The notes below the pieces were generated by a model. That model had not been told where the DNA came from. It did not search any database and was given only the letters and a program-made list of their open reading frames with translations. A stretch of DNA of 64,000 nucleotides, taken from positions 446,558 through 510,557 of the forward strand of contig NZ_DJKE01000012.1 of the NCBI RefSeq assembly GCF_002434505.1. Direction: 5' to 3'. Every line of letters begins with the position of its first letter. Within the stretch, counting starts at the first letter, position 1. A program made the translations under genes and the position numbers. This document shows positions 8,909 to 17,889 of the stretch, one piece after another. This DNA comes from Brevundimonas sp. UBA6550 (GTDB lineage Bacteria > Pseudomonadota > Alphaproteobacteria > Caulobacterales > Caulobacteraceae).

Positions 8909-9730
8909 TCAGACGGCCGGCACGGCCTGAGACAGCCGCCCGCCGACGCGGATCGGCTCGACGCGCGTCGCCAACCCTGTCCGGTCGTCCGTCTCCACGA
9001 AGACGCCGCAGATGGTGGCGGGGCCGGATGCCGGCATATAGCGACCACCGGAGATGCGGGTTGTGAAGCGCCGCAGCGGCTCTTCCTTCTCATTGCCGAT
9101 GACGCTGTCATAGTCGCAGCAGCCGCCGGCGTCGGTCTGATAGGCCGTGCCGCCGGGCAGAATCTGGCAGTCGGCGGTCGGGACGTGGGTGTGGGTGCCC
9201 ACGACCAGCGACGCGCGGCCGTCGCAGAAATGCCCCATGGCCATCTTCTCCGAGGTCGCCTCGCAGTGCATGTCCACGATGACGGCGTCCGCGACGGCGC
9301 CCAGGGGGGCGGCCGCCAGTTCGCGCTCCACAGCGCCGAACGGATCGTCCATCGGGTCCATGTGGACGCGGCCCAGCACGTTCATGACCAGGACGGAGCG
9401 CCCCGTGTCTGTTTCGAACAGATTGGCGCCCGCGCCCGGCGCATCCATCAGACGCGGATAGTTCGCCGGCCGGATCAGGCGCGGCTCGCGCACGATATAG
9501 GTCAGGGCCTCGCGCTGGTCCCAGCTGTGGTTGCCCAGCGTCAGACAGTCGGCGCCCGCCATGAACAGTTCGCGCGCCGTGTTCTCGGTGATGCCGAACC
9601 CGCCCGCCGCGTTCTCGGCGTTGACCACCACGAAGTCGAGCTTCAGGTCGCGCTTCAGGCCGGGAAGATGATCGCTGATGCCGTCACGGCCGGACTTGCC
9701 GATGACGTCGCCAAAAAATGCCAGTCTCAT
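8909..9730 (-). CDS. ymdB: YmdB-type metallophosphoesterase (TIGR00282 family)
   Basis: 273 residues. The metal-binding motifs of the calcineurin-like fold are in order: FFGDVIG (residue 8 region), VVNAEN, LGNHSWDQ, VDMHCEATSEK and VVGTHTHVPTADCQI. The family hydrolyses 2',3'-cyclic nucleotides in Bacillus, where YmdB affects RNA turnover and biofilm; the alphaproteobacterial role is less clear. Its ATG overlaps the stop of fthC by 4 nt (ATGA). It is the last gene of the antitoxin-toxin-fthC-ymdB chain and converges with the glycosyltransferase, only 4 nt apart. Confidence 0.88.
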   Translation of the reverse strand: MRLAFFGDVIGKSGRDGISDHLPGLKRDLKLDFVVVNAENAAGGFGITENTARELFMAGADCLTLGNHSWDQREALTYIVREPRLIRPANYPRLMDAPGAGANLFETDTGRSVLVMNVLGRVHMDPMDDPFGAVERELAAAPLGAVADAVIVDMHCEATSEKMAMGHFCDGRASLVVGTHTHVPTADCQILPGGTAYQTDAGGCCDYDSVIGNEKEEPLRRFTTRISGGRYMPASGPATICGVFVETDDRTGLATRVEPIRVGGRLSQAVPAV

Positions 9731-10272
9731 TCGAAAGCCGTATAGCCGTTCTCGGTCAGAACGCCATGCAGTCGGATGTCATGATCTTCCAGCGCCAGCC
9801 GGTCGACCGCCTGTCCCGCATAGGCGTAGCCGATGCGCAGGGCGTCCGGGCGCGCGGCGAAGGTGCGGTCGTAATAGCCCCCGCCCTGCCCCAGCCGCCC
9901 GCCGAAAGGGTCAAAGGCCAGAAGCGGGGTCAGGATCAGATCGGGATCGACCGTCTGGGCCAAGGGCAGGGGCGCGGGGCATCCGGCGGCGTCCAGCTCC
10001 AGCGGTTCGCCCGGCGACCAGGCGCGAAAGATCATCGGGGCATCCCGTTCCAGCACCACCGGCAGACACAGCTGACGCCCCGCCGCCTCCAGCGCCACGG
10101 CCAGGACGTCGGTGTCCAGTTCCGACCCCATCGCACGGTAAAGGGCCACGACCTCACCCTTCGGCATTTGGTCCGCATGATCGGCGGCGCGCGCCGCCGC
10201 CTCTGGATTACGCCCGGCCAGATGTTTGCGTCGCGTGCGCATGTCCGCACGCTGTTGGGACTTGTCGCTCAT
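9727..10272 (-). CDS. fthC: 5-formyltetrahydrofolate cyclo-ligase
   Basis: Converts 5-formyl-THF to 5,10-methenyl-THF with ATP and so recycles a folate dead end. 181 residues, starting MSDKSQQRADMRTRRKHL, as usual for the family. The phosphate-binding core is DPFGGRLGQGGGYYDRTFA, with TPLLAFD just before it. The start at 10272 is fixed by the ATGA overlap with the upstream RES toxin; a longer frame to 10425 would overlap the toxin extensively. zapA and 6S RNA lie upstream as in many proteobacteria, but here a toxin-antitoxin pair intervenes. Confidence 0.9.
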   Translation of the reverse strand: MSDKSQQRADMRTRRKHLAGRNPEAAARAADHADQMPKGEVVALYRAMGSELDTDVLAVALEAAGRQLCLPVVLERDAPMIFRAWSPGEPLELDAAGCPAPLPLAQTVDPDLILTPLLAFDPFGGRLGQGGGYYDRTFAARPDALRIGYAYAGQAVDRLALEDHDIRLHGVLTENGYTAFE

Positions 10273-10748
10273 GGAAACAGTCTCGCGTCCCAATAGACGG
10301 GGGTGTTCAGCCCGGTCGTGATCCGCGCGAACTCGGAGTGGGCGGGATTGATCAGGATGTTGCTGTCCAGCCGCGCCACGACGGAGGGAACGATCAGGAT
10401 CAACGACCGCGCCGATCGGTGCCATTCGCAGCCGAAAGCGCGGCTGACCGCGCCATTCGCCAGATCCCAGCCCGGATGGGCGGCGGGCTGAAACACCTCG
10501 TAGCTGACGCCTGCGGGGATGGCGATCTCGATGTAGTGCTGGTTCGGCGGCAGGGCGCCGGAGCCGTGGACCAGCTTCTCCAGCAGGCTGGTGGAATAGT
10601 GTTGCGCCGCATAGATCAAAGGATGCGTCGGGTCGTTCCAGCGGCCTGGATTGAGGGTCGATCCTGTGGCGTCGAAGATCGGATAGGCCCCCGCCGGATC
10701 GCCGATCCGATAGGCGGTCAGCCCCTTGTCCAGCCGTTGCGCCGTCAA
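10269..10748 (-). CDS. RES-domain toxin (MbcT-like)
   Basis: About 159 residues forming one RES domain: YRIGDPAGAYPIFDATGS, then NPGRWNDPTHPLIYAA, then LLEKLVH, which contain the Arg, Tyr and Glu expected of NAD-degrading or NAD-modifying RES toxins. The paired antitoxin precedes it. The best start is the TTG at 10748, which forms a TTGA overlap with the antitoxin stop; an in-frame ATG-less extension to 10787 would lie inside the antitoxin gene. The stop overlaps the fthC ATG (ATGA). Toxicity is inferred from family membership. Confidence 0.85.
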   Translation of the reverse strand: MTAQRLDKGLTAYRIGDPAGAYPIFDATGSTLNPGRWNDPTHPLIYAAQHYSTSLLEKLVHGSGALPPNQHYIEIAIPAGVSYEVFQPAAHPGWDLANGAVSRAFGCEWHRSARSLILIVPSVVARLDSNILINPAHSEFARITTGLNTPVYWDARLFP

Positions 10749-11167
10749 GCCGCCGAGCCGTAGCGCAGCCGACCCAGAATATCGCACACCAGTTCCGCGC
10801 CCAGCTCGCTGCCGATGGCCACCGTCATCGGGGCCTGATTCTCCAGCATGGCGTGGGGGCGGAACAGGAAGCCGCGCGCCGCGACATCGCCGCCCCAGAC
10901 CGCCACCGCCTCGGCCCAGACGCGCGCCACGCGGGCGACCCGCTCGCTGGCGGCGGGAGACAGGACGCCCGACTTGTTGCGGGCGGCCGTGGCGCGCGGC
11001 ACGACCTTGTGCCGGAAGGCGTTGTCGTCGGGGCTGACGGCGTCGGCCACCAGCGTCAGGGCGCGCGTCGGCAGACCTGCGCTGACCGATCGGGCCAGAT
11101 CCATTGGCGAAATGCTGGCGGCGTCCTTCACCCCCAGCACATAGGCGACAGTGGAATAGTCAGACAT
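10745..11167 (-). CDS. Xre/MbcA/ParS-type antitoxin (DUF2384)
   Basis: 140 residues. The N-terminal half is helical and fits the degenerate Xre-like DNA-binding region. The C-terminal half (VARVWAEAVAVWGG... LFRPHAMLENQAPMTVA... LGAELVCDILGRLRYG) is the DUF2384 toxin-binding domain with its W-x-x-P-x-x-x-L-x-x-x-x-P pattern. It should neutralise the RES toxin encoded just downstream and probably represses its own promoter; a palindrome lies between the likely -35 and start (11198-11213). Confidence 0.85.
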   Translation of the reverse strand: MSDYSTVAYVLGVKDAASISPMDLARSVSAGLPTRALTLVADAVSPDDNAFRHKVVPRATAARNKSGVLSPAASERVARVARVWAEAVAVWGGDVAARGFLFRPHAMLENQAPMTVAIGSELGAELVCDILGRLRYGSAA

Positions 11168-11197
11168 GACCGGCCTCGCTCAACATAGACACGATGT

Positions 11198-11221
11198 CGT
11201 CTCGCATGAGACGTTTGTCAA
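11198..11221 (-). promoter_or_regulatory. Candidate promoter and operator of the toxin-antitoxin unit
   Basis: On the minus strand a perfect -35 hexamer TTGACA (11221-11216) is followed directly by a 6-bp inverted repeat with a 4-nt centre, CGTCTC-N4-GAGACG (11213-11198). The palindrome would fill the -35/-10 spacer, which is the classic place for an autorepressor site. The -10 box is weak. The antitoxin ATG is 31 nt downstream of the palindrome. Confidence 0.5.
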
Positions 11222-11311
11222 TGACGGCAAGCCGATGTGGCTGAGCGGGATCACGCACACGCGCTCAAGCAGCGAGCCGCCGCGCGGCGAGTGTTAGCGC
11301 CAAAAAGAATG

Positions 11312-11488
11312 GAAGGTGGCGGCGCCGCGCGAACCGTGAAGAACGTTTAAATCCTCTCGACCTGGGTAGCCAGGTGGGCTCCATATGCCCAGGCCCTCGA
11401 GCCCGGACAGGGACAGATCCCGTAGAGTGAATTAAGGTCAGAAGGATATGTTGTCTTCGACGTGAGCCGCAGCATGACCCGCCGCCGG
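11312..11488 (-). ncRNA. ssrS: 6S RNA candidate
   Basis: Lies between zapA and fthC, the conserved place of 6S RNA in many proteobacteria. The minus strand can form one long rod: GGCGGCG (11486-11480) pairs with CGCCGCC (11324-11318) as closing stem, an inner CTCGA/TCGAG pair encloses the terminal hairpins, and a 6-bp hairpin ACCTGG-CTAC-CCAGGT lies near the tip. A T-rich run (11309-11302) follows the 3' end and a TATCTT box precedes the 5' end. 6S RNA binds the sigma-70 holoenzyme in stationary phase. The exact ends are estimates. Confidence 0.65.
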
Positions 11489-11530
11489 ACAAGATAGGGC
11501 CTTGCGCCCGAACGCGCCAGCGGCCCTGCG

Positions 11531-11848
11531 TCAGATATTTTGAGCGATCTTCTCGATCCGGGCGGCGACGGCGTTCAGGGCCTCGGCGACCCCGTCGGTC
11601 GCGGCGGACGCGGGCGCAGCGGCGAAGGGCGCCTTTCCCCCGCCTAAACGGGCTTCGTGCAGTTCGTCGGCCAGGATCAGGGCGGACATCAGGAACAGAC
11701 GCAGGTCGCCGACCTGACCGACATCCTGGGCCACGGCGCGAACCTGATTGTCGAACTGTTTGGCCAGGATGCGGACCCGTTCTTCCTGACCGTCGGCGCA
11801 GCCCACCGCATAGGGGCGGCCGTTCACCTCAACCGTCACCGTCGCCAT
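11531..11848 (-). CDS. zapA: Cell division protein ZapA
   Basis: 105 residues. The N-terminal globular part MATVTVEVNGRPYAVGCADGQEERV and LAKQFDNQVRAV is typical of ZapA, followed by LRLFLMSALILADELHEA and a C-terminal helix that would form the coiled-coil dimer. ZapA binds FtsZ and bundles protofilaments at the division site. Its ATG overlaps the stop of the upstream coiled-coil gene by one base (TGATG), a two-gene unit common in alphaproteobacteria. The 6S RNA candidate follows. Confidence 0.9.
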   Translation of the reverse strand: MATVTVEVNGRPYAVGCADGQEERVRILAKQFDNQVRAVAQDVGQVGDLRLFLMSALILADELHEARLGGGKAPFAAAPASAATDGVAEALNAVAARIEKIAQNI

Positions 11849-12114
11849 CAGCGGTCCTCGCCTTCGGTCATGTCCTGGGCCTCTTCCAGAACCTCGCGCA
11901 CGGCCTGGGCCGCGCGGCCCAGGGCCTCGGACGCCTCGCGGCCTGCGGCCTCAAGCTCGGCGACGCGCGCATCCGCGGGGCGGGGCGCGAACAGGTCGTC
12001 ATCCGCCACGGCGGGCGCCGAGGCGGGCCGCGCCTTCAGCTCCAGGATCTTGCGTTCGAGATCGGCCAGGGCGCGGTCGATGCGCGCCCGTGCGGCCGTG
12101 GTGGCGTCTGCCAT
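11848..12114 (-). CDS. Small coiled-coil protein (DUF4164-like) upstream of zapA
   Basis: 88 residues, almost wholly helical: MADATTAARARIDRALADLERKILEL, a Pro-rich linker, then ADARVAELEAAGREASEALGRAAQAVREVLEEA. The start at 12114 has AAGGAG 7 nt upstream. Size, composition and position directly before zapA fit the DUF4164 family found in this place in alphaproteobacteria; a division role is inferred from context only. A much longer antisense frame running through transketolase ends with this gene and is artefactual upstream of 12114. Confidence 0.7.
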   Translation of the reverse strand: MADATTAARARIDRALADLERKILELKARPASAPAVADDDLFAPRPADARVAELEAAGREASEALGRAAQAVREVLEEAQDMTEGEDR

Positions 12115-12210
12115 CGGTCGCTCCTTGCAAATTGCGTATAGAACCCGAGGACGCGCCGGGGTAAAGCGGCGCCGCCTCTTAAATTCCGCATCGTTCGAAA
12201 GGTCTCCGCC

Positions 12211-14202
12211 GTGACCGACGCCAAATCCGCACCCAAGGCCACCCCCGAACAGATGGCCAACGCCATCCGCGTCCTCGCGATGGACGGCGTGGAGAAGGCC
12301 AAGTCGGGCCACCCCGGCATGCCGATGGGCATGGCCGACGTCGCCACGGTGCTGTTTTCCAAGTTCCTGAAGTTCGACGCCTCGCGCCCCGACTGGGCCG
12401 ACCGCGACCGCTTCATCCTGTCGGCCGGCCATGGCTCGATGCTGATCTACGCCCTGCTGCACCTCACCGGCTACAAGGCCGCGACCAAGGAAGAGCTGTC
12501 CAACTTCCGCCAGTGGGGCTCCAAGACCGCCGGCCACCCGGAATACGGCCATATGCCGGGCGTCGAAGTGACCACCGGCCCGCTGGGTCAGGGTCTGGCC
12601 ACCTCGATCGGTTTCGCGATGGCCGAGCGTCATCTGGCCGCCAAATACGGCGACGACCTGGTCGATCACCGCACCTGGGTCGTCGCCGGCGACGGGTGCC
12701 TGATGGAGGGCGTTTCGCAGGAAGCCATAGCGCTGGCTGGCCGCTACAAGCTGAACAAGCTGACCGTGCTGTGGGACGACAACGAAATCACCATCGACGG
12801 CAAGGTCTCGCTGTCGGACGCCGTTGACCAGAAGGCCCGCTTCAAGGCCGCCGGCTGGGCGGTCAAGGCCGTCGACGGCCACGACATGAAGGCGATCAAG
12901 TCGGCGATGCAGTGGGCGATCCGCCAGGACAAGCCCGTCCTGCTGGCCTGCAAGACCAAGATCGGCAAGGGCGCCGCCACCATGGAAGGCAGCCACAAGA
13001 CCCACGGCGCGGCCCTGGGCGCCGCCGAGATCGCGGCCACCCGCCTGGGCCTGGCCTGGGATCACGACCCGTTCGAAATGCCCGAGACCATCCTGTCGGC
13101 CTGGCATAAGGTCGGTCGGCGCGGATCCAAGGACCGCAAGAAGTGGGAGGCCCGTCTGGCCGCCTCGTCCCAGGCCGCCGACTTCACCCGCGCCATGAAG
13201 GGCGACCTGCCCGAGGCCGCCTTCGACGCCCTGAACGCCAAGATCGCCGAACTGATCGAGACCAAGCCGGCCCAGGCCACGCGCCAGTCGTCGGGCGCCG
13301 CGCTGGACGAACTGTTCGCCGCCATTCCCGAACTGGTCGGCGGCTCGGCCGACCTGACCGGATCGAACAACACCTTCGTCAAGGGCACCCCAATCCTGGA
13401 CGCGCCGACCTATGAGGGGCGCTACGTCAACTGGGGCATCCGCGAGTTCGGCATGGCGGCGGCCATGAACGGCCTCGCCCTGCACGGCGGGGTCATCCCC
13501 TACGGCGGCACCTTCATGGTGTTTTCGGATTACAGCCGTCCGGCCATCCGTCTGGGCGCCCTGATGGGGGTGCGCGCCATCCACGTTCTGACGCACGACA
13601 GCATCGGTCTGGGCGAAGACGGCCCGACGCACCAGCCGGTCGAACATCTGGCGGCCCTGCGCGCCATTCCGAACCTGCTGGTCTTCCGCCCCGCCGACAC
13701 GATCGAGGCGATGGAGTGCTGGCAGATCGCGCTTCAGACCAAGACCGCGCCTTCGGCCCTGGCCCTGTCGCGCCAGAAGACGCCTGCGGTCCGCACCGTC
13801 GCCGCGTCGGAAAACCTGTCGGCCAAGGGCGCCTATGAGATCAAGGCCGCCAATGGCGAGGCCAAGGTCACCCTGTTCGGCACCGGCACGGAACTGGCCC
13901 TGGCGCTGGAGGCTGCATCGGTTCTGGAAGCCGAAGGGACGCCCACCCGCGTCGTCTCCGTCCCCAGCTTCGAACTGTTCGAGCAACAGGACGCCGCCTA
14001 TCAGGCCGCCGTCATCGGCCGCGGCACGGTGCGCGTGGCGGTGGAAGCCGCCATTAAACAGGGCTGGGAACGGTTCATCGGCGAGGACGGCGCCTTCATC
14101 GGCATGTCCAGCTTCGGCGCCTCGGCCCCGGCCGAAGTCCTGTACGAAAAGTTCGGCATCACCTCGGATGCCGTGGTCGCGGCGGTCAAGGCTCGGCTGT
14201 AA
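12211..14202 (+). CDS. tkt: Transketolase
   Basis: Thiamine-diphosphate enzyme of the pentose phosphate pathway that moves two-carbon ketol units between sugar phosphates. 663 residues, the normal length. The first domain has [13 protein letters not shown] and the TPP/Mg motif [13 protein letters not shown]...; the central domain has [11 protein letters not shown] and [15 protein letters not shown] with the catalytic Glu; [17 protein letters not shown] follows. The start is GTG at 12211. It is divergent from the DUF4164-like gene. A repeat element, not a gene, follows before purT. Confidence 0.96.
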   Translation: MTDAKSAPKATPEQMANAIRVLAMDGVEKAKSGHPGMPMGMADVATVLFSKFLKFDASRPDWADRDRFILSAGHGSMLIYALLHLTGYKAATKEELSNFRQWGSKTAGHPEYGHMPGVEVTTGPLGQGLATSIGFAMAERHLAAKYGDDLVDHRTWVVAGDGCLMEGVSQEAIALAGRYKLNKLTVLWDDNEITIDGKVSLSDAVDQKARFKAAGWAVKAVDGHDMKAIKSAMQWAIRQDKPVLLACKTKIGKGAATMEGSHKTHGAALGAAEIAATRLGLAWDHDPFEMPETILSAWHKVGRRGSKDRKKWEARLAASSQAADFTRAMKGDLPEAAFDALNAKIAELIETKPAQATRQSSGAALDELFAAIPELVGGSADLTGSNNTFVKGTPILDAPTYEGRYVNWGIREFGMAAAMNGLALHGGVIPYGGTFMVFSDYSRPAIRLGALMGVRAIHVLTHDSIGLGEDGPTHQPVEHLAALRAIPNLLVFRPADTIEAMECWQIALQTKTAPSALALSRQKTPAVRTVAASENLSAKGAYEIKAANGEAKVTLFGTGTELALALEAASVLEAEGTPTRVVSVPSFELFEQQDAAYQAAVIGRGTVRVAVEAAIKQGWERFIGEDGAFIGMSSFGASAPAEVLYEKFGITSDAVVAAVKARL

Positions 14203-14211
14203 CTCTCCGTC

Positions 14212-14336
14212 TCCCTGTTCGCGCAGCGAATGGGGAGGTTGCTCGCAGCGAAGCGGAGAGACGGAGGGGCTCTTTCGGCGCCCAGAACCCCTCCACCGCT
14301 TCGCGGTCCCCCTCCCCGCTGGCGCGGGGAGGACAC
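14212..14336. repeat. Intergenic inverted-repeat element (family A)
   Basis: Fills the gap between tkt and purT. It contains GGGGAGG and GGAGGGGCT motifs on one side and the inverted copies (ACCCCTCCACCGCTTCGCGG, then CCCCTCCCC and GGGGAGG) on the other. The same ACCCCTCC/CCTCCCC modules recur at 15560-15712. Non-coding palindromic element, probably dispersed through the genome. Confidence 0.65.
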
Positions 14337-14357
14337 AGGCGCCTGAGATTGATCGCC

Positions 14358-15551
14358 ATGAAACTCGGCACCCCGCTTTCCGACACCGCCGTGCGCGTCA
14401 TGCTGCTCGGCGCGGGCGAACTGGGCAAGGAAGTCGCCATTGAACTGCAGCGGCTGGGCTGCGAGGTGATCGCGGTGGACCGCTATCCCAACGCCCCGGC
14501 CATGCAGGTGGCGCACCGCAGCCACGTCATCCCCATGACCGACGCCCAGGTGCTGAACGGCGTCATCCTGGCCGAGGCGCCGCACATCATCGTGCCCGAG
14601 ATCGAGGCCATCGCCACCGAGGTTCTGGCCGATATCGAGGCGGCGGGCATGGCGCGGGTCGTGCCCACCGCCCGCGCGGTGCAGCTGACCATGAACCGCG
14701 AGGGCATCCGCAAGCTGGCGGCGGAAACCCTGGGCCTGCCCACCAGCCCCTACGCCTTCGCCGGTTCGCCTGAGGAACTGGCGACGGGCGCCGAGACGGT
14801 CGGCTATCCCAATTTCGTCAAGCCGGTCATGTCCTCGTCCGGCAAGGGTCAGTCCTTCGTCGAGAACGCAGACGAAATCGCCGACGCCTGGACCTATGCC
14901 CAGGAAGGCGGCCGCGTCGCCGGCGCCCGCGTCATCGTCGAGGGGCGGATCGACTTCGATTTCGAGATCACCCTGCTGACCGTGCGTTCGCTGCGCGACG
15001 GCGTGGTCGTCACCGACTTCTGCGCCCCCATCGGCCATCGTCAGGTCAAGGGCGACTATGTCGAGAGCTGGCAGCCCCAGGCCATGAGCGCGGGCGCCCT
15101 TGCCTCGGCCCAGGACATCGCCGCCAAGGTGACGGAGGCGCTAGGCGGTCTTGGCGTCTTCGGCGTCGAACTGTTCGTCAAGGGCGATCAGGTCTGGTTC
15201 TCCGAGGTCTCGCCCCGTCCGCACGACACCGGCCTGGTCACCCTGGCCAGCCAGACAATGAGCGAGTTCGCCCTGCACGCCCGCGCCATCCTGGGCCTGC
15301 CGGTCGATGTGACCCAGCGCGAGCCCGCCGCGAGCGCGGTCGTCTACGGCGGCATGGAGGCGCAAGGCGTGGCCTTCGAAGGCGTGGCCGAGGCCCTGTC
15401 GGTCCCCACCGCAGACCTGCGCCTGTTCGGCAAGCCCGAAGCGTTCGAGCGCCGCCGCATGGGCGTGGCGAGCGCGCGCGGCGCCGATGTGGATCAGGCC
15501 CGCGAACGCGCGCGCGAAGCCGCCGGGCGCGTGAAGGTGGTGCGGGGCTGA
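14358..15551 (+). CDS. purT: Formate-dependent phosphoribosylglycinamide formyltransferase PurT
   Basis: ATP-grasp enzyme that makes formyl-GAR from GAR, formate and ATP, an alternative to folate-dependent PurN. 397 residues, close to E. coli PurT (392). The N-terminal [20 protein letters not shown] and [17 protein letters not shown] are diagnostic, with VPEIEAIA and the ATP-grasp loop [11 protein letters not shown] further on. The start ATG at 14358 is chosen over an in-frame TTG three codons upstream. Together with purQ and purL it is the third purine gene in the window. Confidence 0.95.
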   Translation: MKLGTPLSDTAVRVMLLGAGELGKEVAIELQRLGCEVIAVDRYPNAPAMQVAHRSHVIPMTDAQVLNGVILAEAPHIIVPEIEAIATEVLADIEAAGMARVVPTARAVQLTMNREGIRKLAAETLGLPTSPYAFAGSPEELATGAETVGYPNFVKPVMSSSGKGQSFVENADEIADAWTYAQEGGRVAGARVIVEGRIDFDFEITLLTVRSLRDGVVVTDFCAPIGHRQVKGDYVESWQPQAMSAGALASAQDIAAKVTEALGGLGVFGVELFVKGDQVWFSEVSPRPHDTGLVTLASQTMSEFALHARAILGLPVDVTQREPAASAVVYGGMEAQGVAFEGVAEALSVPTADLRLFGKPEAFERRRMGVASARGADVDQARERAREAAGRVKVVRG

Positions 15552-15559
15552 CGCCGACC

Positions 15560-15712
15560 GTCTCCTCCCCACTTGTGGGGAGGGGGACCGCGCGTAGCGT
15601 GGTGGAGGGGCTGTTGAAGCCCCACGGGCGCCTGCGAAGCGGTGAAGAACCCCTCCGTCACGGCGCTAAGATGCGCCGCGCCACCTCCCCGCTCCGCAGG
15701 GAGGAGACGTCT
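15560..15712. repeat. Long intergenic inverted-repeat element (family A)
   Basis: Ends are CGTCTCCTCCC and GGGAGGAGACG, and the interior holds two inverted imperfect copies of a module GGGGAGG...ACCGCGC...GTGGAGGGG. The whole element could fold into a branched hairpin. It is shared in part with 14212-14336 and is too palindromic to encode protein; it lies between purT and cstA. Confidence 0.7.
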
Positions 15713-15801
15713 TTCTACGACTTTGGTCGATTGGCCTTGTCCCGCATTGTGGTGCAAACCATGGGCGAGGGCCGCGATCAGTCGGCTGGGAGGAGTCTGT
15801 C

Positions 15802-17889
15802 GTGGGCAAGCTGAGCACACCCATAATCTTCGGCGCCATCGCCATCCTGGGGGCCGTGTCCCTGGGCATCATCGCCCTGCACCAGGGCGAGAGCATCAGC
15901 GCGGTCTGGATGGTGGTCGCCGCCGTCTGCACCTATGCGATCGCCTATCGGTTCTACAGCCGGTATCTGGCCAACAAGGTCATGGGATTGAACCCCGCGC
16001 GCCTGACGCCCGCCATGCGTCGCAACGACGGGCTGGACTATGTGCCGACGCCCCGGAACGTCCTGTTCGGCCACCACTTCGCCGCCATCGCGGGGGCCGG
16101 GCCGCTGGTCGGGCCGGTGCTGGCCGCGCAGATGGGCTATCTGCCCGGCGTCCTGTGGATCCTGGTCGGGGCGGTGCTGGCGGGGGCGGTTCAGGACATG
16201 ATGGTCCTGTTCATGTCCACGCGCCGCGACGGCAAGTCCTTGGGCGACATGATCCGCACCGAAATGGGCAATATCCCCGGCATCATCGCCCAGGTCGGCG
16301 TCCTGATGATCATGGTCATCATCCTGGCCGTTCTGGCCCTGGTGGTGGTCAAGGCCCTGGCCGAAAGCCCGTGGGGCACGTTCACCGTCGCCGCCACCAT
16401 CCCCATCGCCATCTTCATGGGCCTGTACACCCGCTTCCTTCGGCCGGGCCGCGTGGGCGAGGTGTCGGTGATCGGCGTCGTCCTGCTGATCCTGGCCATC
16501 ATCGGCGGCGGTCATGTGGCGGCTGATCCCTACTGGGGCCCGGCCTTCACCCTGACCGGCCCGACCCTGGCCATCCTGATGATGGTCTATGGCTTCATCG
16601 CCTCGGTCATTCCGGTGTGGCTGCTCTTGGCGCCGCGCGACTATCTGTCGACCTTCCTGAAGATCGGCGCCATCGTGGCCCTGGCCGTCGGCATCCTGAT
16701 CGTGCGTCCGCACCTGCAGATGCCGGCCATCACCCCCTTCATCGACGGCACCGGCCCGGTCTTCGCCGGCGCCCTGTTCCCCTTCCTGTTCATCACCATC
16801 GCCTGTGGCGCCGTGTCGGGCTTTCACGCCCTGATCTCGTCGGGCACCACGCCCAAGCTGCTGGAGAACGAAGCCCAGATCCCGATGATCGGCTATGGCG
16901 CCATGCTGTGCGAAAGCTTCGTCGCGGTCATGGCCCTGATCGCCGCCACGGTTCTGGATCCGGCGGTCTATTTCGCCATGAACAGCCCGGCCGCCGTGAT
17001 CGGCAAGGACGCGGCCTCGGCCGCCGCCGCCGTGGCCCAATGGGGCTTCCACATCACGCCCGGCGAGCTTGAGCAGCTGGCCCGCGACGTGGGCGAGCAT
17101 TCGATCCTGTCGCGCGCGGGCGGCGCCCCGACCCTGGCGGTCGGCATGGCCCACATCCTGTCCAGCGTGATCGGCGGCAAGGCGATGATGGCCTTCTGGT
17201 ATCACTTCGCCATCCTGTTCGAGGCCCTTTTCATCCTGACCACGGTGGACGCCGGCACCCGCGTCTGCCGCTTCATGATCCAGGACCTGCTGGGCGTCGC
17301 CGTGCCCAAGATGCGCGAGACCAAGTCCTGGGCCGCCAACGTCGTGGCCACGGCCCTGACGGTCGGTCTGTGGGGCTATTTCCTCTATACCGGCGTGGTC
17401 GATCCGCTGGGCGGCATCAACAGCCTGTGGCCCCTGTTCGGCATCGCCAACCAGATGCTGGCGGCCGTCGCCCTGATCCTGGGGACCGTGGTCCTGTTCA
17501 AGATGAAGCGCGAGAAGTTCGCTTGGGTCATGGTGGTCCCGGCCACCTGGCTGCTGATCTGCACCCTGACGGCGGGCTTCCAGAAGCTGTTCCACCCCGA
17601 GGTCCGCATCGGCTTCCTGGCCCATGCCCGGAAGTATCAGGAGGCGCTGGGCGCCGGCGAACTGATCGCCCCGGCCAAGTCGGCGGCGGACATGCACCGG
17701 ATCGTGGTCAACGACTACGTCAACTCGGCGCTGACGGCGGGCTTCCTGTTCGTGGTCATCACCATGGTCGTCTATGGCGTCCTGGCCTGCCGCAAAGCCT
17801 ATCTGAACAACCGTCCGACCGTGCGCGAATATCCCGAAAGCCACGAACTGACGGCGGCCGACGAAGCCGCGGACGTGGCCCGTGCCTGA
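15802..17889 (+). CDS. cstA: Carbon starvation protein CstA (peptide/pyruvate transporter)
   Basis: Large inner-membrane transporter of 695 residues with more than fifteen hydrophobic helices, as in E. coli CstA (701). Characteristic stretches are PARLTPAMRRNDGLDYVPT, LFGHHFAAIAGAGPLVGPVLAAQMGYLPG and DAGTRVCRFMIQD. The family imports peptides or pyruvate during carbon limitation. The GTG start at 15802 has GGAGG about 8 nt upstream. The last 8 nt overlap the small YbdD-like gene, the conserved partner of cstA. Confidence 0.95.
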   Translation: MGKLSTPIIFGAIAILGAVSLGIIALHQGESISAVWMVVAAVCTYAIAYRFYSRYLANKVMGLNPARLTPAMRRNDGLDYVPTPRNVLFGHHFAAIAGAGPLVGPVLAAQMGYLPGVLWILVGAVLAGAVQDMMVLFMSTRRDGKSLGDMIRTEMGNIPGIIAQVGVLMIMVIILAVLALVVVKALAESPWGTFTVAATIPIAIFMGLYTRFLRPGRVGEVSVIGVVLLILAIIGGGHVAADPYWGPAFTLTGPTLAILMMVYGFIASVIPVWLLLAPRDYLSTFLKIGAIVALAVGILIVRPHLQMPAITPFIDGTGPVFAGALFPFLFITIACGAVSGFHALISSGTTPKLLENEAQIPMIGYGAMLCESFVAVMALIAATVLDPAVYFAMNSPAAVIGKDAASAAAAVAQWGFHITPGELEQLARDVGEHSILSRAGGAPTLAVGMAHILSSVIGGKAMMAFWYHFAILFEALFILTTVDAGTRVCRFMIQDLLGVAVPKMRETKSWAANVVATALTVGLWGYFLYTGVVDPLGGINSLWPLFGIANQMLAAVALILGTVVLFKMKREKFAWVMVVPATWLLICTLTAGFQKLFHPEVRIGFLAHARKYQEALGAGELIAPAKSAADMHRIVVNDYVNSALTAGFLFVVITMVVYGVLACRKAYLNNRPTVREYPESHELTAADEAADVARA

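Noticed and set aside
11265..11492. 75-residue minus-strand frame between zapA and the antitoxin
   Set aside because: Coincides with the 6S RNA candidate, is Arg/Ser-rich and has no RBS.
11848..13986. 712-residue minus-strand frame through transketolase
   Set aside because: Only its last 88 codons (to 12114) form a real gene; the rest is the antisense of tkt, His/Gly/Asp-rich as GC-rich shadows are.
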